A DNA stretch of 5,089 nt from Thermoanaerobacteraceae bacterium (GCA_030016455.1 JASEJH010000141.1:1-5089), one strand, 5' to 3'. Positions 1-4,973 are shown, counted from the first letter of the stretch. Notes: a model not told the origin generated them from the letters alone. Numbers and translations are program-made.

Positions 1-77
1 CTGGCAAATCCTTTCTCGGAAAAGACGGCCACGGCAGCATCAAAGATGGGTAAACGTTTGCGGAGAGTGCGCGTCAT
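1..77 (-). CDS. TetR-family transcriptional repressor, N-terminal fragment (cut by window edge)
   Basis: The first 25 codons of a gene reading leftward off the window. Translation from the ATG at 77 gives MTRTLRKRLPIFDAAVAVFSE followed by KGFA. The string I-F-D-A-A-V-A-V-F-S-E-K-G-F is the typical first helix of the TetR DNA-binding domain (Ix.AA..lF.e.Gf). A GGGAGG ribosome binding site at 92-87 lies 9 nt before the ATG and supports this start. TetR proteins bind short operator dyads as dimers and are usually released by a small hydrophobic ligand; the ligand domain is outside the window. The gene follows a broken DHA2-type exporter on the same strand and overlaps that frame's last 38 nt. 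This suggests it once controlled, and perhaps still controls, the ubiA-like/exporter operon. The fold call rests on only 25 residues but the match is characteristic. Confidence 0.82.
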   Translation of the reverse strand, partial: MTRTLRKRLPIFDAAVAVFSEKGFA

Positions 78-473
78 GAGAAGAGACCTCCCGTTTTTTC
101 GCTACCCCCGTTCTCATTTTTCGACAACAGCATAACACGGTGACCCCTAAAACCGCAAGAATACCAAAGATTACCGCCGGACCAAAGGCGTCGGCAAGGG
201 CGTACACAGCGGCCTGTAGGCGGAGTTGCGCTGCAGCAACGGCCCACATCCCGGAAGAATCTCCGGTTCCCGCAAGCGCCCACCGCAGTCGCGCCACAAG
301 CTCGGAAAGCAGCGGGTAGTCATAGGTCAGCCTTTCCGCCACTGGACGGTGTCAATGTCGGTGCCGAACTCGGCCATCAGGTGGGGAATGGCCACATTCA
401 CCACGGTGATATCGAGAAGGTCGAGGGTCAACCCGGTGACAACGGCGGCGAGAATCAACCATCTCTGGGGCAC
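40..473 (-). pseudogene. DHA2 (EmrB/QacA-type) MFS drug exporter with large internal deletion
   Basis: Two fragments of one 14-helix major facilitator survive. The N-terminal piece, read from a GTG at 473 with a CGGAGGA site at 487-481 (7 nt spacing), starts MPQRWLILAAVVTG and carries L-D-I-T-V-V-N-V-A-I-P, the family's helix-1 motif. It stops at TGA 329-327 just after D-T-V-Q-W, where the family normally continues into helix 2. The C-terminal piece is in another frame (from about 342 to the stop at 40). It starts A-E-R-L-T-Y-D-Y-P-L-L, like the late external loop of EmrB-type proteins, and continues through Q-A-A-V-Y-A-L-A-D-A-F into a last helix, A-V-I-F-G-I-L-A-V-L-G-V. About 350 residues, helices 2 to 13, are missing, so it cannot transport. 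The frame change lies at about 338-345. An upstream GTG at 509 is a possible alternative start but has a worse site. The gene would have been co-transcribed with the ubiA-like gene, whose end it overlaps. Confidence 0.85.
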
Positions 474-1369
474 AGGAGCTTCCTCCGGGAGAGAAATTTC
501 CGGCGGCACTTCAACCGCAACTGCGCGGATAACTGCCTGGACCCGCAGGTTAAAATAGTCCAGAGGACCTTCCAGCCCTCCCAGTAAATCCTATCCCCCG
601 GCCCGTTGATCCGGTAGTAGAGCACGCCCAGAAGAGCGATTACGATCCCGGTAACAACGATTCCACCGGGAACGTGCCGCGCGAGCGCAAAGACGAGCAG
701 CCCGAGGAATAGCGCCAGCGCCAGTCTTTCCAGGTAAGGGTGGCGGGCGTAGAAGAAGGTGTATTCTTTACCGGGCGTTTTACCGTACCGCAAGAGGTAG
801 CGCCCCTCTGCGCTGTAGGCGGCAACGTAGACGGCCAGGCGCTGGCAGTATACGAGCAGGCAGGGAAAGAAAAGCGGCCATACCCCCGTTACGGCGGCGT
901 AACCCGCAGCAAACCTGACGAGGGAACCGGTGGCCGCCACCCCGGCGTTAAGCAGCGGGACCCTTTTAACGCTGTCGTACAGAAGCTGGATTGCCGGCAA
1001 AAGCAGCGCGAAGGGCAGCACCTGGGGCCGGCACCAAAGCAAAAAAACGATCCCCGCGATCATCCGCAGCGCGGCCAAGAGGGGCAACCACTTTACCGGA
1101 AAATACCCACCCGCCGAAGCCCGCTCACTTTTCCGCGGGTGGAGCCGGTCACAGCTAACGTCTTTATAGTCGTTAAGCCAGTATTTGGCCTGATTGATCA
1201 AAAACTCGATTCCTAACCAGGCAACGGCTATGTCAGCTATCGAAAAGTGGCGGTTCAGCGCTACCCCGTAGGCAACGCCACCCCAGAAGTAGATCGCGCC
1301 GCCGGTGATCGCTCCCGGACGGGGCAGCAGCAGGTATAAAGCGAGCTTTTTCAATTTGCCCGGGTGCAA
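455..1369 (-). CDS. UbiA-superfamily membrane prenyltransferase, DPPR-synthase-like
   Basis: A 304-residue polytopic membrane protein, about the usual length for UbiA enzymes, which move an isoprenoid chain or handle a polyprenyl phosphate within the membrane. The first aspartate motif, N-D-Y-K-D-V-S-C-D, is intact at residues 66-74. It is followed by R-L-H-P-x-K-x-x-R (75-83) and G-G (87-88), an arrangement known from decaprenyl-phosphate phosphoribosyltransferases (DPPR synthases). Further matches to that subgroup are Y-D-S-V-K-R at 131-136 and L-V-R-F-A-A-G at 150-156. The second Asp-rich motif of classical UbiA enzymes is not seen; the equivalent loop (about 184-192) reads Y-S-A-E-G-R. 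Eight or nine hydrophobic segments lie between residues 9 and 252, then a basic tail (278-304). The start is a TTG with AGGAGGG at 1387-1381, 11 nt upstream; an in-frame stop directly before it rules out a longer protein. The stop overlaps the start of the broken exporter by 19 nt. The superfamily is certain, the substrate is not. Confidence 0.85.
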   Translation of the reverse strand: MHPGKLKKLALYLLLPRPGAITGGAIYFWGGVAYGVALNRHFSIADIAVAWLGIEFLINQAKYWLNDYKDVSCDRLHPRKSERASAGGYFPVKWLPLLAALRMIAGIVFLLWCRPQVLPFALLLPAIQLLYDSVKRVPLLNAGVAATGSLVRFAAGYAAVTGVWPLFFPCLLVYCQRLAVYVAAYSAEGRYLLRYGKTPGKEYTFFYARHPYLERLALALFLGLLVFALARHVPGGIVVTGIVIALLGVLYYRINGPGDRIYWEGWKVLWTILTCGSRQLSAQLRLKCRRKFLSRRKLLCPRDG

Positions 1370-1380
1370 ATTTTAATAAT

Positions 1381-1387
1381 CCCTCCT
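1381..1387 (-). promoter_or_regulatory. Ribosome binding site of the ubiA-like gene
   Basis: AGGAGGG on the minus strand, 11 nt before a TTG codon. The spacing is slightly long, but no ATG or GTG lies closer in the frame and a TAA two codons upstream closes it, so this site decides the TTG start at 1369. Confidence 0.7.
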
Positions 1388-1400
1388 AAAATACTTCCCT

Positions 1401-1416
1401 TTACGACCGGTCATAA
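1401..1416. promoter_or_regulatory. Candidate TetR-type operator dyad upstream of the ubiA-like gene
   Basis: TTACGACCGGTCATAA is a 16-bp inverted repeat with one mismatched pair (arms TTACGACC and GGTCATAA; the central 8 bp GACCGGTC are perfect). It lies about 31 nt before the ubiA-like start codon. It overlaps a weak minus-strand extended -10 (TGTTATGAC, 1418-1410), so a bound dimer would block initiation. Length and symmetry fit operators of TetR proteins, and a tetR gene ends the same gene cluster. The assignment to that protein is inference. Confidence 0.4.
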
Positions 1417-1462
1417 CAGTCTAGGGCCGCAGCATTGACCGTTAAGTATAATCTTTGAACGC

Positions 1463-1552
1463 ATGAGTTCAAGAACCAAGAAAAAGCTTACCAACCCCTG
1501 CCCAAAATGTCAACCCCGCCGGGGCACCAAGATGCAGCACAAACAGCAGTAG
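1463..1552 (+). CDS. Doubtful 29-residue open frame with a CPKC motif
   Basis: An ATG-to-TAG frame of 29 codons encodes a very basic peptide beginning MSSRTKKKLTNPCPKCQPRR. The C-P-K-C knuckle resembles half of a zinc ribbon, but no second cysteine pair follows. There is no ribosome binding site; a TATAAT at 1447-1452 would place transcription start a few bases before the ATG, which would make it nearly leaderless, but no -35 element is present. A chance frame is the more likely explanation. I do not recognise the peptide. Confidence 0.15.
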   Translation: MSSRTKKKLTNPCPKCQPRRGTKMQHKQQ

Positions 1553-1655
1553 AAGCGGAAGGTCAACAATTTTGCCGAACGCTGGTGGACCCACCCTTGA
1601 ACCGTAGCAAACAGGGGCATACCCAGGGGAGCTATAGCCTTCGGCAGCAGGCGCA

Positions 1656-1664
1656 TGTTATACT
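1656..1664 (+). promoter_or_regulatory. Candidate extended -10 promoter for the phasin-like gene
   Basis: TGTTATACT fits the extended -10 pattern TGnTATAAT with one hexamer difference. It lies about 65 nt before the start codon. No good -35 hexamer occurs at 16-18 nt upstream, which is tolerated by extended -10 promoters. A second AT-rich hexamer, TAAAAT, lies at 1672-1677. Confidence 0.3.
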
Positions 1665-1729
1665 TTTGGTGTAAAATCGTCGTGGTAACCCGACGCGCCT
1701 TATTCCTAAATGAATGGAGGGAGGAGCAA

Positions 1730-2026
1730 GTGTTTGCAGTCGCTGAAAGATTAGCCCTGGCAGGTATCGGTGCACTGGCGGTAATCACAGAAAGAGCCGA
1801 CAACATGATCCGCGAGCTTGCCCAAAAAGGAGAAACGAAGCGCGAAGAAGCGCGCCACCTCTTCCAGGAGCTGGCCGCTAAGGGGGAAGAGATAAAGGCC
1901 GAGTTCTTGTGCCGCCTGTGCCAGAAAACCAACTTGAAGGAAGCGCTGTCTTTAGTCACCAGGGAGGAACTTGAGGAACTGAAGGAACGGGTTACGCGCC
2001 TGGAAGAACAGCTCGCCCAAAAGTGA
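1730..2026 (+). CDS. Small phasin-like coiled-coil protein
   Basis: A 98-residue, charged, mostly helical protein beginning MFAVAERLALAGIGALAVIT. The start is the GTG at 1730, preceded by a strong GGAGGGAGGAG at 1716-1726; a longer reading from 1655 lacks such a site. After a short apolar helix (about 7-20), two similar blocks occur, R-E-L-A-Q-K-G-E-T-K-R-E (28-39) and Q-E-L-A-A-K-G-E-E-I-K-A-E (46-58). The end (78-98) is a heptad coiled coil, R-E-E-L-E-E-L-K-E-R-V-T-R-L-E-E-Q-L. This layout is that of small proteins labelled phasin or polyhydroxyalkanoate synthesis regulator; no PHA synthase is in view, so a granule role is unproven. C61-R-L-C64 is an unusual CxxC in the linker. The next gene on the same strand is the UbiB-type kinase, so an accessory role resembling UbiK, also a small coiled-coil protein, is possible but inferred. 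Confidence 0.75.
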   Translation: MFAVAERLALAGIGALAVITERADNMIRELAQKGETKREEARHLFQELAAKGEEIKAEFLCRLCQKTNLKEALSLVTREELEELKERVTRLEEQLAQK

Positions 2027-2101
2027 GGCTTTTTCCTCATAGGCTTCTTTAGGCGCACGCCCCCACCAGGAAGCCTAAGAATAGAAGGTGGCACCTTCCT
2101 G
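2024..2101 (+). other. Set of overlapping inverted repeats after the phasin-like gene
   Basis: Four short perfect inverted repeats crowd this stretch: TGAGG/CCTCA (2024-2028 with 2035-2039, starting at the stop codon), TAGGCTTC/GAAGCCTA (2040-2047 with 2070-2077), CAGGAAG/CTTCCTG (2067-2073 with 2095-2101) and GAAGGTG/CACCTTC (2084-2090 with 2092-2098). The second and third compete for the same bases, as do the third and fourth. None is followed by a clean T run, so a classical intrinsic terminator is not shown. They may form a transcript end, a processing site or an attenuator-like switch before the kinase gene. Confidence 0.4.
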
Positions 2102-2218
2102 CTGGGGCGGGCAGGGGAGGATTTCTTTTCGGATATCCCGACTGCTGCTCGTTAAAAACCCCGACCGGTATCCTTGCTAAACCGGCGCTGCAGCTCCCAA
2201 ATTTCCGCGCCGCCACCG

Positions 2219-2227
2219 TGATAGAAT
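2219..2227 (+). promoter_or_regulatory. Candidate extended -10 promoter for the UbiB-type kinase gene
   Basis: TGATAGAAT matches the extended -10 pattern TGnTATAAT with one hexamer difference. It would start a transcript near 2234, about 30 nt before the ATG and ahead of the GGGAG ribosome binding site at 2250-2254. No -35 hexamer is recognisable (the position holds AAATTT), so the call is moderate. Confidence 0.35.
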
Positions 2228-2263
2228 AAATGAGGAAGATTCGCCCTCTGGGAGAAGCGCTCC

Positions 2264-3943
2264 ATGCACTTTTACTTGCGCAAGCGCTACAAACATTTTT
2301 CCCGCTACCGGGGAATAGCCAACGTGCTCGTACGGCACGGTTTCAGTTACCTGGTGTACGAACTCGGTTTAGCCGAATTCTTGAGCCGCCGGCGCCGCCG
2401 GAAAACTCCACCAGAAGCCGCGCAGGTGAAAGAGAGGCTCTCACCCCCCGTGCGGCTCCGTCTCGTCCTCGAAGAACTGGGCCCCACCTTCATCAAGCTG
2501 GGGCAGGTCCTCTCTACCCGCGGCGACCTCCTCCCGCCCGACTATATCACCGAACTTGAAAAACTCCAGGACCAGGTGCCTGCCTTTCCCTTTGCCCAGG
2601 TGCGGGAACACATCCGCACGGAACTCGGCCTTCCCCTGGAAGAGATCTTCGCCACCTTCGAAACCGCTCCTGTGGCCGCTGCCTCCATCGGCCAAGTCCA
2701 CCGGGCCACTTTACGCGACGGCACCCCGGTGGTGGTCAAGGTGCAGCGGCCAGGGATAGAGAAGATTCTTGCGACGGACCTGGAGATCCTCCACGACGTG
2801 GCCAGGTTCCTGGACCGGCACGGACCGTGGCGCGAACTTTACTCCTTAGAGGAAATGGTGGCCGAGTTTGAAAAAATCTTGCGGGAAGAAGTGGACTTCA
2901 CGGTGGAAGGACGCCACGCGGAAACCTTCCGCCGCCACTTCAGCGGCGACCCCACCGTCTACTTCCCGGCCGTATACTGGGACTGGACCACCCGGAAAGT
3001 GCTGGTAATGGAAGAAGTGGCGGGAATCAAGTTAACCAACCCCGACGAACTCGTGCGTCAAGGGATAGACCGGCGGCTGGTGGCCCGCCGCCTCGCCAAC
3101 GCGCTGTTGAAACAGATTTTCTTGCACGGCTTCTTCCACGGCGATCCCCATCCGGGCAATCTGGCCGCCCTGCCCGATAACCGGGTGCTCTTTATGGATT
3201 TCGGGATCGTGGGGGCAATAGACGAAGAGCTGCAGGAGAAAATCGGGGACCTGGTTCTGGGGCTCGTCCGGCGGAGCACTCCCCAGGTGATGCGCGCCGT
3301 GGAGAGTTTGGGAGCGGTGCCGCCGCACGCAGACCGGAGCGCGCTGCGCCGGGATATTGACGGTCTGCGCCAAAAGTATTACGAAATCCCTTTAAGCCAG
3401 ATCAGTCTCGCCGCGTCAATGCGGGACATACTGGCCGTGGCCTTCAAGCACCAGATCCGGGTACCGACCCAGCTCTCCCTGTTAATTAAATCCCTGGTTA
3501 CCGCCGAGGGAGTGATCGCCCGGCTCGACCCGGAACTCAGCATCGTGGAACTCGCCCGCCCGCTGGCCCGGCGCCTGGCTGCCCGCCGCTTGCGGCTACC
3601 AGCGCTCCGGAAGATGGTGTTGGCAAACCTCGAAGACTACTGCCGGCTGCTTACCCGCCTCCCCGACCGGGTGGACCGGATTCTGGAGCTGGCCGCCGGC
3701 GGCGAACTGAAAATAAAAGCGGTAAACCCGGATACGGACCGCATTATGCGCCGCCTCGACGCCATGGTTAACCGCCTGGTACTCGCTATTCTTCTCGCTT
3801 CCCTGATTGTCGGTTCCGCTTTCCTCTTAAGTTCCGGACACCATACCTTCTGGGGCTTACCGCTCGCGAAGGTCGGCTTCGTTGCGGGAATAGCGCTCAG
3901 CGCCGCCTTGGTCTTTTCCATCCTGCGCTCCCGGCCGTTCTGA
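2264..3943 (+). CDS. AarF/UbiB (ABC1/ADCK) family atypical protein kinase
   Basis: A complete 559-residue member of the UbiB family, membrane-associated atypical kinases/ATPases linked to isoprenoid quinone synthesis and lipid homeostasis. Family marks appear in order: the K-x-G-Q motif (K78-L-G-Q81) with S-T-R-G-D-L-L-P after it; the alanine-rich nucleotide loop A138-A-A-S141 with I-G-Q-V-H-R-A; the ATP-binding lysine K159 in V-V-V-K-V-Q-R-P-G; the E-x-D motif E209-V-D211; the catalytic loop H292-G-D-P-H-P-G-N299; and the metal-binding D312-F-G314. Two C-terminal membrane helices follow (about 505-524 and 534-554), as in UbiB/COQ8. A run of arginines lies at 42-46. The ATG at 2264 has GGGAG 9 nt upstream. 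The partner substrate is unknown; in a Gram-positive anaerobe menaquinone rather than ubiquinone would be expected. It follows the phasin-like gene by 237 nt and ends 4 nt from the convergent gene. Confidence 0.95.
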   Translation: MHFYLRKRYKHFSRYRGIANVLVRHGFSYLVYELGLAEFLSRRRRRKTPPEAAQVKERLSPPVRLRLVLEELGPTFIKLGQVLSTRGDLLPPDYITELEKLQDQVPAFPFAQVREHIRTELGLPLEEIFATFETAPVAAASIGQVHRATLRDGTPVVVKVQRPGIEKILATDLEILHDVARFLDRHGPWRELYSLEEMVAEFEKILREEVDFTVEGRHAETFRRHFSGDPTVYFPAVYWDWTTRKVLVMEEVAGIKLTNPDELVRQGIDRRLVARRLANALLKQIFLHGFFHGDPHPGNLAALPDNRVLFMDFGIVGAIDEELQEKIGDLVLGLVRRSTPQVMRAVESLGAVPPHADRSALRRDIDGLRQKYYEIPLSQISLAASMRDILAVAFKHQIRVPTQLSLLIKSLVTAEGVIARLDPELSIVELARPLARRLAARRLRLPALRKMVLANLEDYCRLLTRLPDRVDRILELAAGGELKIKAVNPDTDRIMRRLDAMVNRLVLAILLASLIVGSAFLLSSGHHTFWGLPLAKVGFVAGIALSAALVFSILRSRPF

Positions 3944-3947
3944 AACG

Positions 3948-4397
3948 CTACTTATTCATTCCCTTCAGCTCCGCCCGGCCCTGCTGGACCTCCCGGGTGA
4001 TTTTCTCCAACCGTTCTTCGAGCTTGGCCAGGATGCCGTCGGCATACTCCCGGCTACCAAGCTTGATTTCCCGCGCCACCTGTTCCGCCTTGCCCAGAAT
4101 CTGCTCTGCCATCTCCTTCGCCTGGCGGACAACCTCGTTCTCTTCGGCTTTCTTTTCCGCTTCCTTCCGGGCCTCTTCCAAGATGCGTTCGGCCTCTTTA
4201 TGCGCTTCTTCGATCACCTTTTCCCGCTCCTGCACCACCCATTTCGCTTTCCGGACCTCATCCGGCAGGATGGTACGGATCCGGTCAAGGATATCCAGCA
4301 TTCTTTCCTCGTCAATTAGAACCTTCCGGGTCAGCGGAATGCGGCCGCTCGTTTCGATCAACTCTTCCAGTTCGTTGATTACCGCCAGGAGCTCCAC
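3948..4397 (-). CDS. SepIVA-like coiled-coil protein encoded next to coaD (often mislabelled ATP synthase subunit B/H)
   Basis: A 149-residue soluble, strongly charged protein. An N-terminal block (1-55) starts MELLAVINELEELIETSGRI and contains P-L-T (21-23), V-L-I-D-E-E (26-31) and I-L-P-D-E-V (43-48). A long helix rich in E, A, K and R follows (about 56-112), which is why such proteins are named after ATP synthase peripheral stalks. The end has N-E-V-V (87-90), Y-A-D-G-I-L-A-K-L-E (118-127) and Q-Q-G-R-A-E-L (138-144). No membrane anchor is present, so it is not an F0 b subunit. The block order resembles mycobacterial SepIVA, a DivIVA-like septation protein also encoded near coaD; this comparison is from memory. 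The start is the GTG at 4397, one base after the coaD stop, with AGGAGGGG 4 nt upstream; a TTG at 4412 would start upstream of this site and is rejected. A role in septum or envelope assembly is inference. Confidence 0.8.
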   Translation of the reverse strand: MELLAVINELEELIETSGRIPLTRKVLIDEERMLDILDRIRTILPDEVRKAKWVVQEREKVIEEAHKEAERILEEARKEAEKKAEENEVVRQAKEMAEQILGKAEQVAREIKLGSREYADGILAKLEERLEKITREVQQGRAELKGMNK

Positions 4398-4398
4398 C

Positions 4399-4902
4399 TT
4401 ACCCCTCCTCAATTTCGGTTTTCTTGCCCGGGAACTTGGCTCTGAGTTCTGCCTCTATTTCCGGCGGTACCATGTCCTTAAGACAACCGCCGTAAAAAGC
4501 CAGCTCCTTCACGGCGCTGGAGCTGATGAACGAGTACTGGGCCTCGGTCATTAAGAAAAGGGTTTCGATTTCGGGCGCCAGCTTCTTGTTCGTCAGCGCC
4601 ATCACGAATTCGGCTTCAAAATCGGAGATGACCCGCAGCCCCCGGATGATGGCGCAGGCACCCCGTTTTCGTGCATACTCGACCGTAAGTCCCTCGTAGG
4701 AATCAACCTCAACCTTGGGCAAATCCTTTAGCAGCCTCCGCAGCATCTGCAGCCGTTCGGTAATCGAAAAAAGCGGTTTTTTCTGCGGGTTCTCGGCCAC
4801 GGCGATAATCACCCGGTCAAAAAGGGTACACGCCCTTGTAATGACGTCAAGGTGCCCGTTAGTTATCGGATCAAAACTCCCGGGATAAATGGCAATGCGC
4901 AA
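4399..4902 (-). CDS. coaD: Phosphopantetheine adenylyltransferase (PPAT)
   Basis: A complete 167-residue enzyme of coenzyme A synthesis: it transfers AMP from ATP to 4'-phosphopantetheine, giving dephospho-CoA in the cytosol. It is a nucleotidyltransferase-fold protein. The N-terminal signature G-S-F-D-P-I-T-N-G-H (8-17) contains the T-x-G-H nucleotide motif. K41/K42 follow N-P-Q, I-I-R-G-L-R is at 85-90, S-D-F-E-A-E is at 93-98, and Y-S-F-I-S-S-S-A-V-K-E at 123-133 is the C-terminal ISSx motif. Length is as expected for bacterial PPAT. The start is a TTG at 4902, with GAGGAGG at 4916-4910 and 7 nt spacing; no in-frame ATG lies near this site. It follows rsmD after 103 nt, a very common arrangement, and its end carries the ribosome binding site of the next gene. 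Confidence 0.97.
   Translation of the reverse strand: MRIAIYPGSFDPITNGHLDVITRACTLFDRVIIAVAENPQKKPLFSITERLQMLRRLLKDLPKVEVDSYEGLTVEYARKRGACAIIRGLRVISDFEAEFVMALTNKKLAPEIETLFLMTEAQYSFISSSAVKELAFYGGCLKDMVPPEIEAELRAKFPGKKTEIEEG
4402..4409 (-). promoter_or_regulatory. Ribosome binding site inside the end of coaD
   Basis: AGGAGGGG lies within the last coaD codons (coding E-E-G) and 4 nt before the GTG at 4397. It fixes the start of the downstream coiled-coil gene and implies translational coupling with coaD, whose TAA is separated from the GTG by a single base. Confidence 0.75.
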
Positions 4903-4909
4903 CCGTTTT

Positions 4910-4916
4910 CCTCCTC
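4910..4916 (-). promoter_or_regulatory. coaD: Ribosome binding site of coaD
   Basis: GAGGAGG on the minus strand, 7 nt before TTG at 4902. It decides the non-ATG start, which is also where the conserved sequence R-I-A-I-Y-P-G-S-F begins. Confidence 0.8.
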
Positions 4917-4922
4917 AGCAGT

Positions 4923-4973
4923 ACAACCGGGTCCCGATATAAAAGCCTGTTGTGCCGCCCGGCATTCGCGAAT
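4923..4973. repeat. Small inverted repeats in the rsmD-coaD gap
   Basis: The 103-nt gap contains the perfect 10-bp palindrome ATTCGCGAAT (4964-4973) and a 5-bp inverted repeat ACAAC/GTTGT (4923-4927 with 4949-4953). An AT-rich TTTTATATC on the minus strand near 4936-4944 could be part of a coaD promoter but lacks a -35 partner. No gene fits in the gap. Confidence 0.3.

Larger units (their letters stand above)
1370..1729. other. Mostly non-coding interval between divergent genes
   Basis: This 360-nt stretch separates the minus-strand ubiA-like gene from the plus-strand phasin-like gene. It should hold both promoters. Seen here: the dyad at 1401-1416, a TATAAT at 1447-1452 with no usable -35, a 29-codon frame at 1463-1552, a small hairpin-forming GGTGGACCCACC at 1584-1595, the 8-bp palindrome GCTATAGC at 1631-1638, and an extended -10 at 1656-1664. 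No convincing protein-coding gene, tRNA or known leader RNA could be recognised. Confidence 0.6.

Noticed and set aside
740..1216. Plus-strand frame of 158 codons inside the ubiA-like gene
   Set aside because: It is antisense to a clear membrane enzyme, and its product shows no recognisable domain.
1435..1452. Promoter made of TTGACC and TATAAT
   Set aside because: The two hexamers are only 6 nt apart, against the 16-18 nt needed, so they cannot work together.
1510..1655. 48-codon minus-strand frame starting MRLLPKAIAPLGMPLF
   Set aside because: It has no ribosome binding site and no recognisable family; it is probably chance.
1655..1729. Longer N-terminus of the phasin-like protein from an ATG at 1655
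   Set aside because: The strong GGAGGGAGGAG site directly precedes the GTG at 1730, and the extra 25 residues do not look like the family.
1510..2094. Long minus-strand frame of 194 codons
   Set aside because: It is mostly the antisense of the phasin-like gene, is rich in serine and arginine as expected from a mirrored charged coiled coil, and has no ribosome binding site.
2084..2098. T-box riboswitch suggested by GGTGGCACC
   Set aside because: The match covers only part of the conserved T-box core and lacks the CGCG end. The upstream coding gene leaves no room for stem I, and the downstream gene is not an aminoacyl-tRNA synthetase or amino-acid gene.
3948..4412. F- or V-type ATP synthase stalk subunit
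   Set aside because: There is no membrane anchor and no other ATP synthase gene nearby. The similarity is only that of long charged helices.
3997..4554. Plus-strand frame of 185 codons across the coiled-coil gene and coaD
   Set aside because: It is serine-rich antisense of the coiled coil and crosses two real genes on the other strand.
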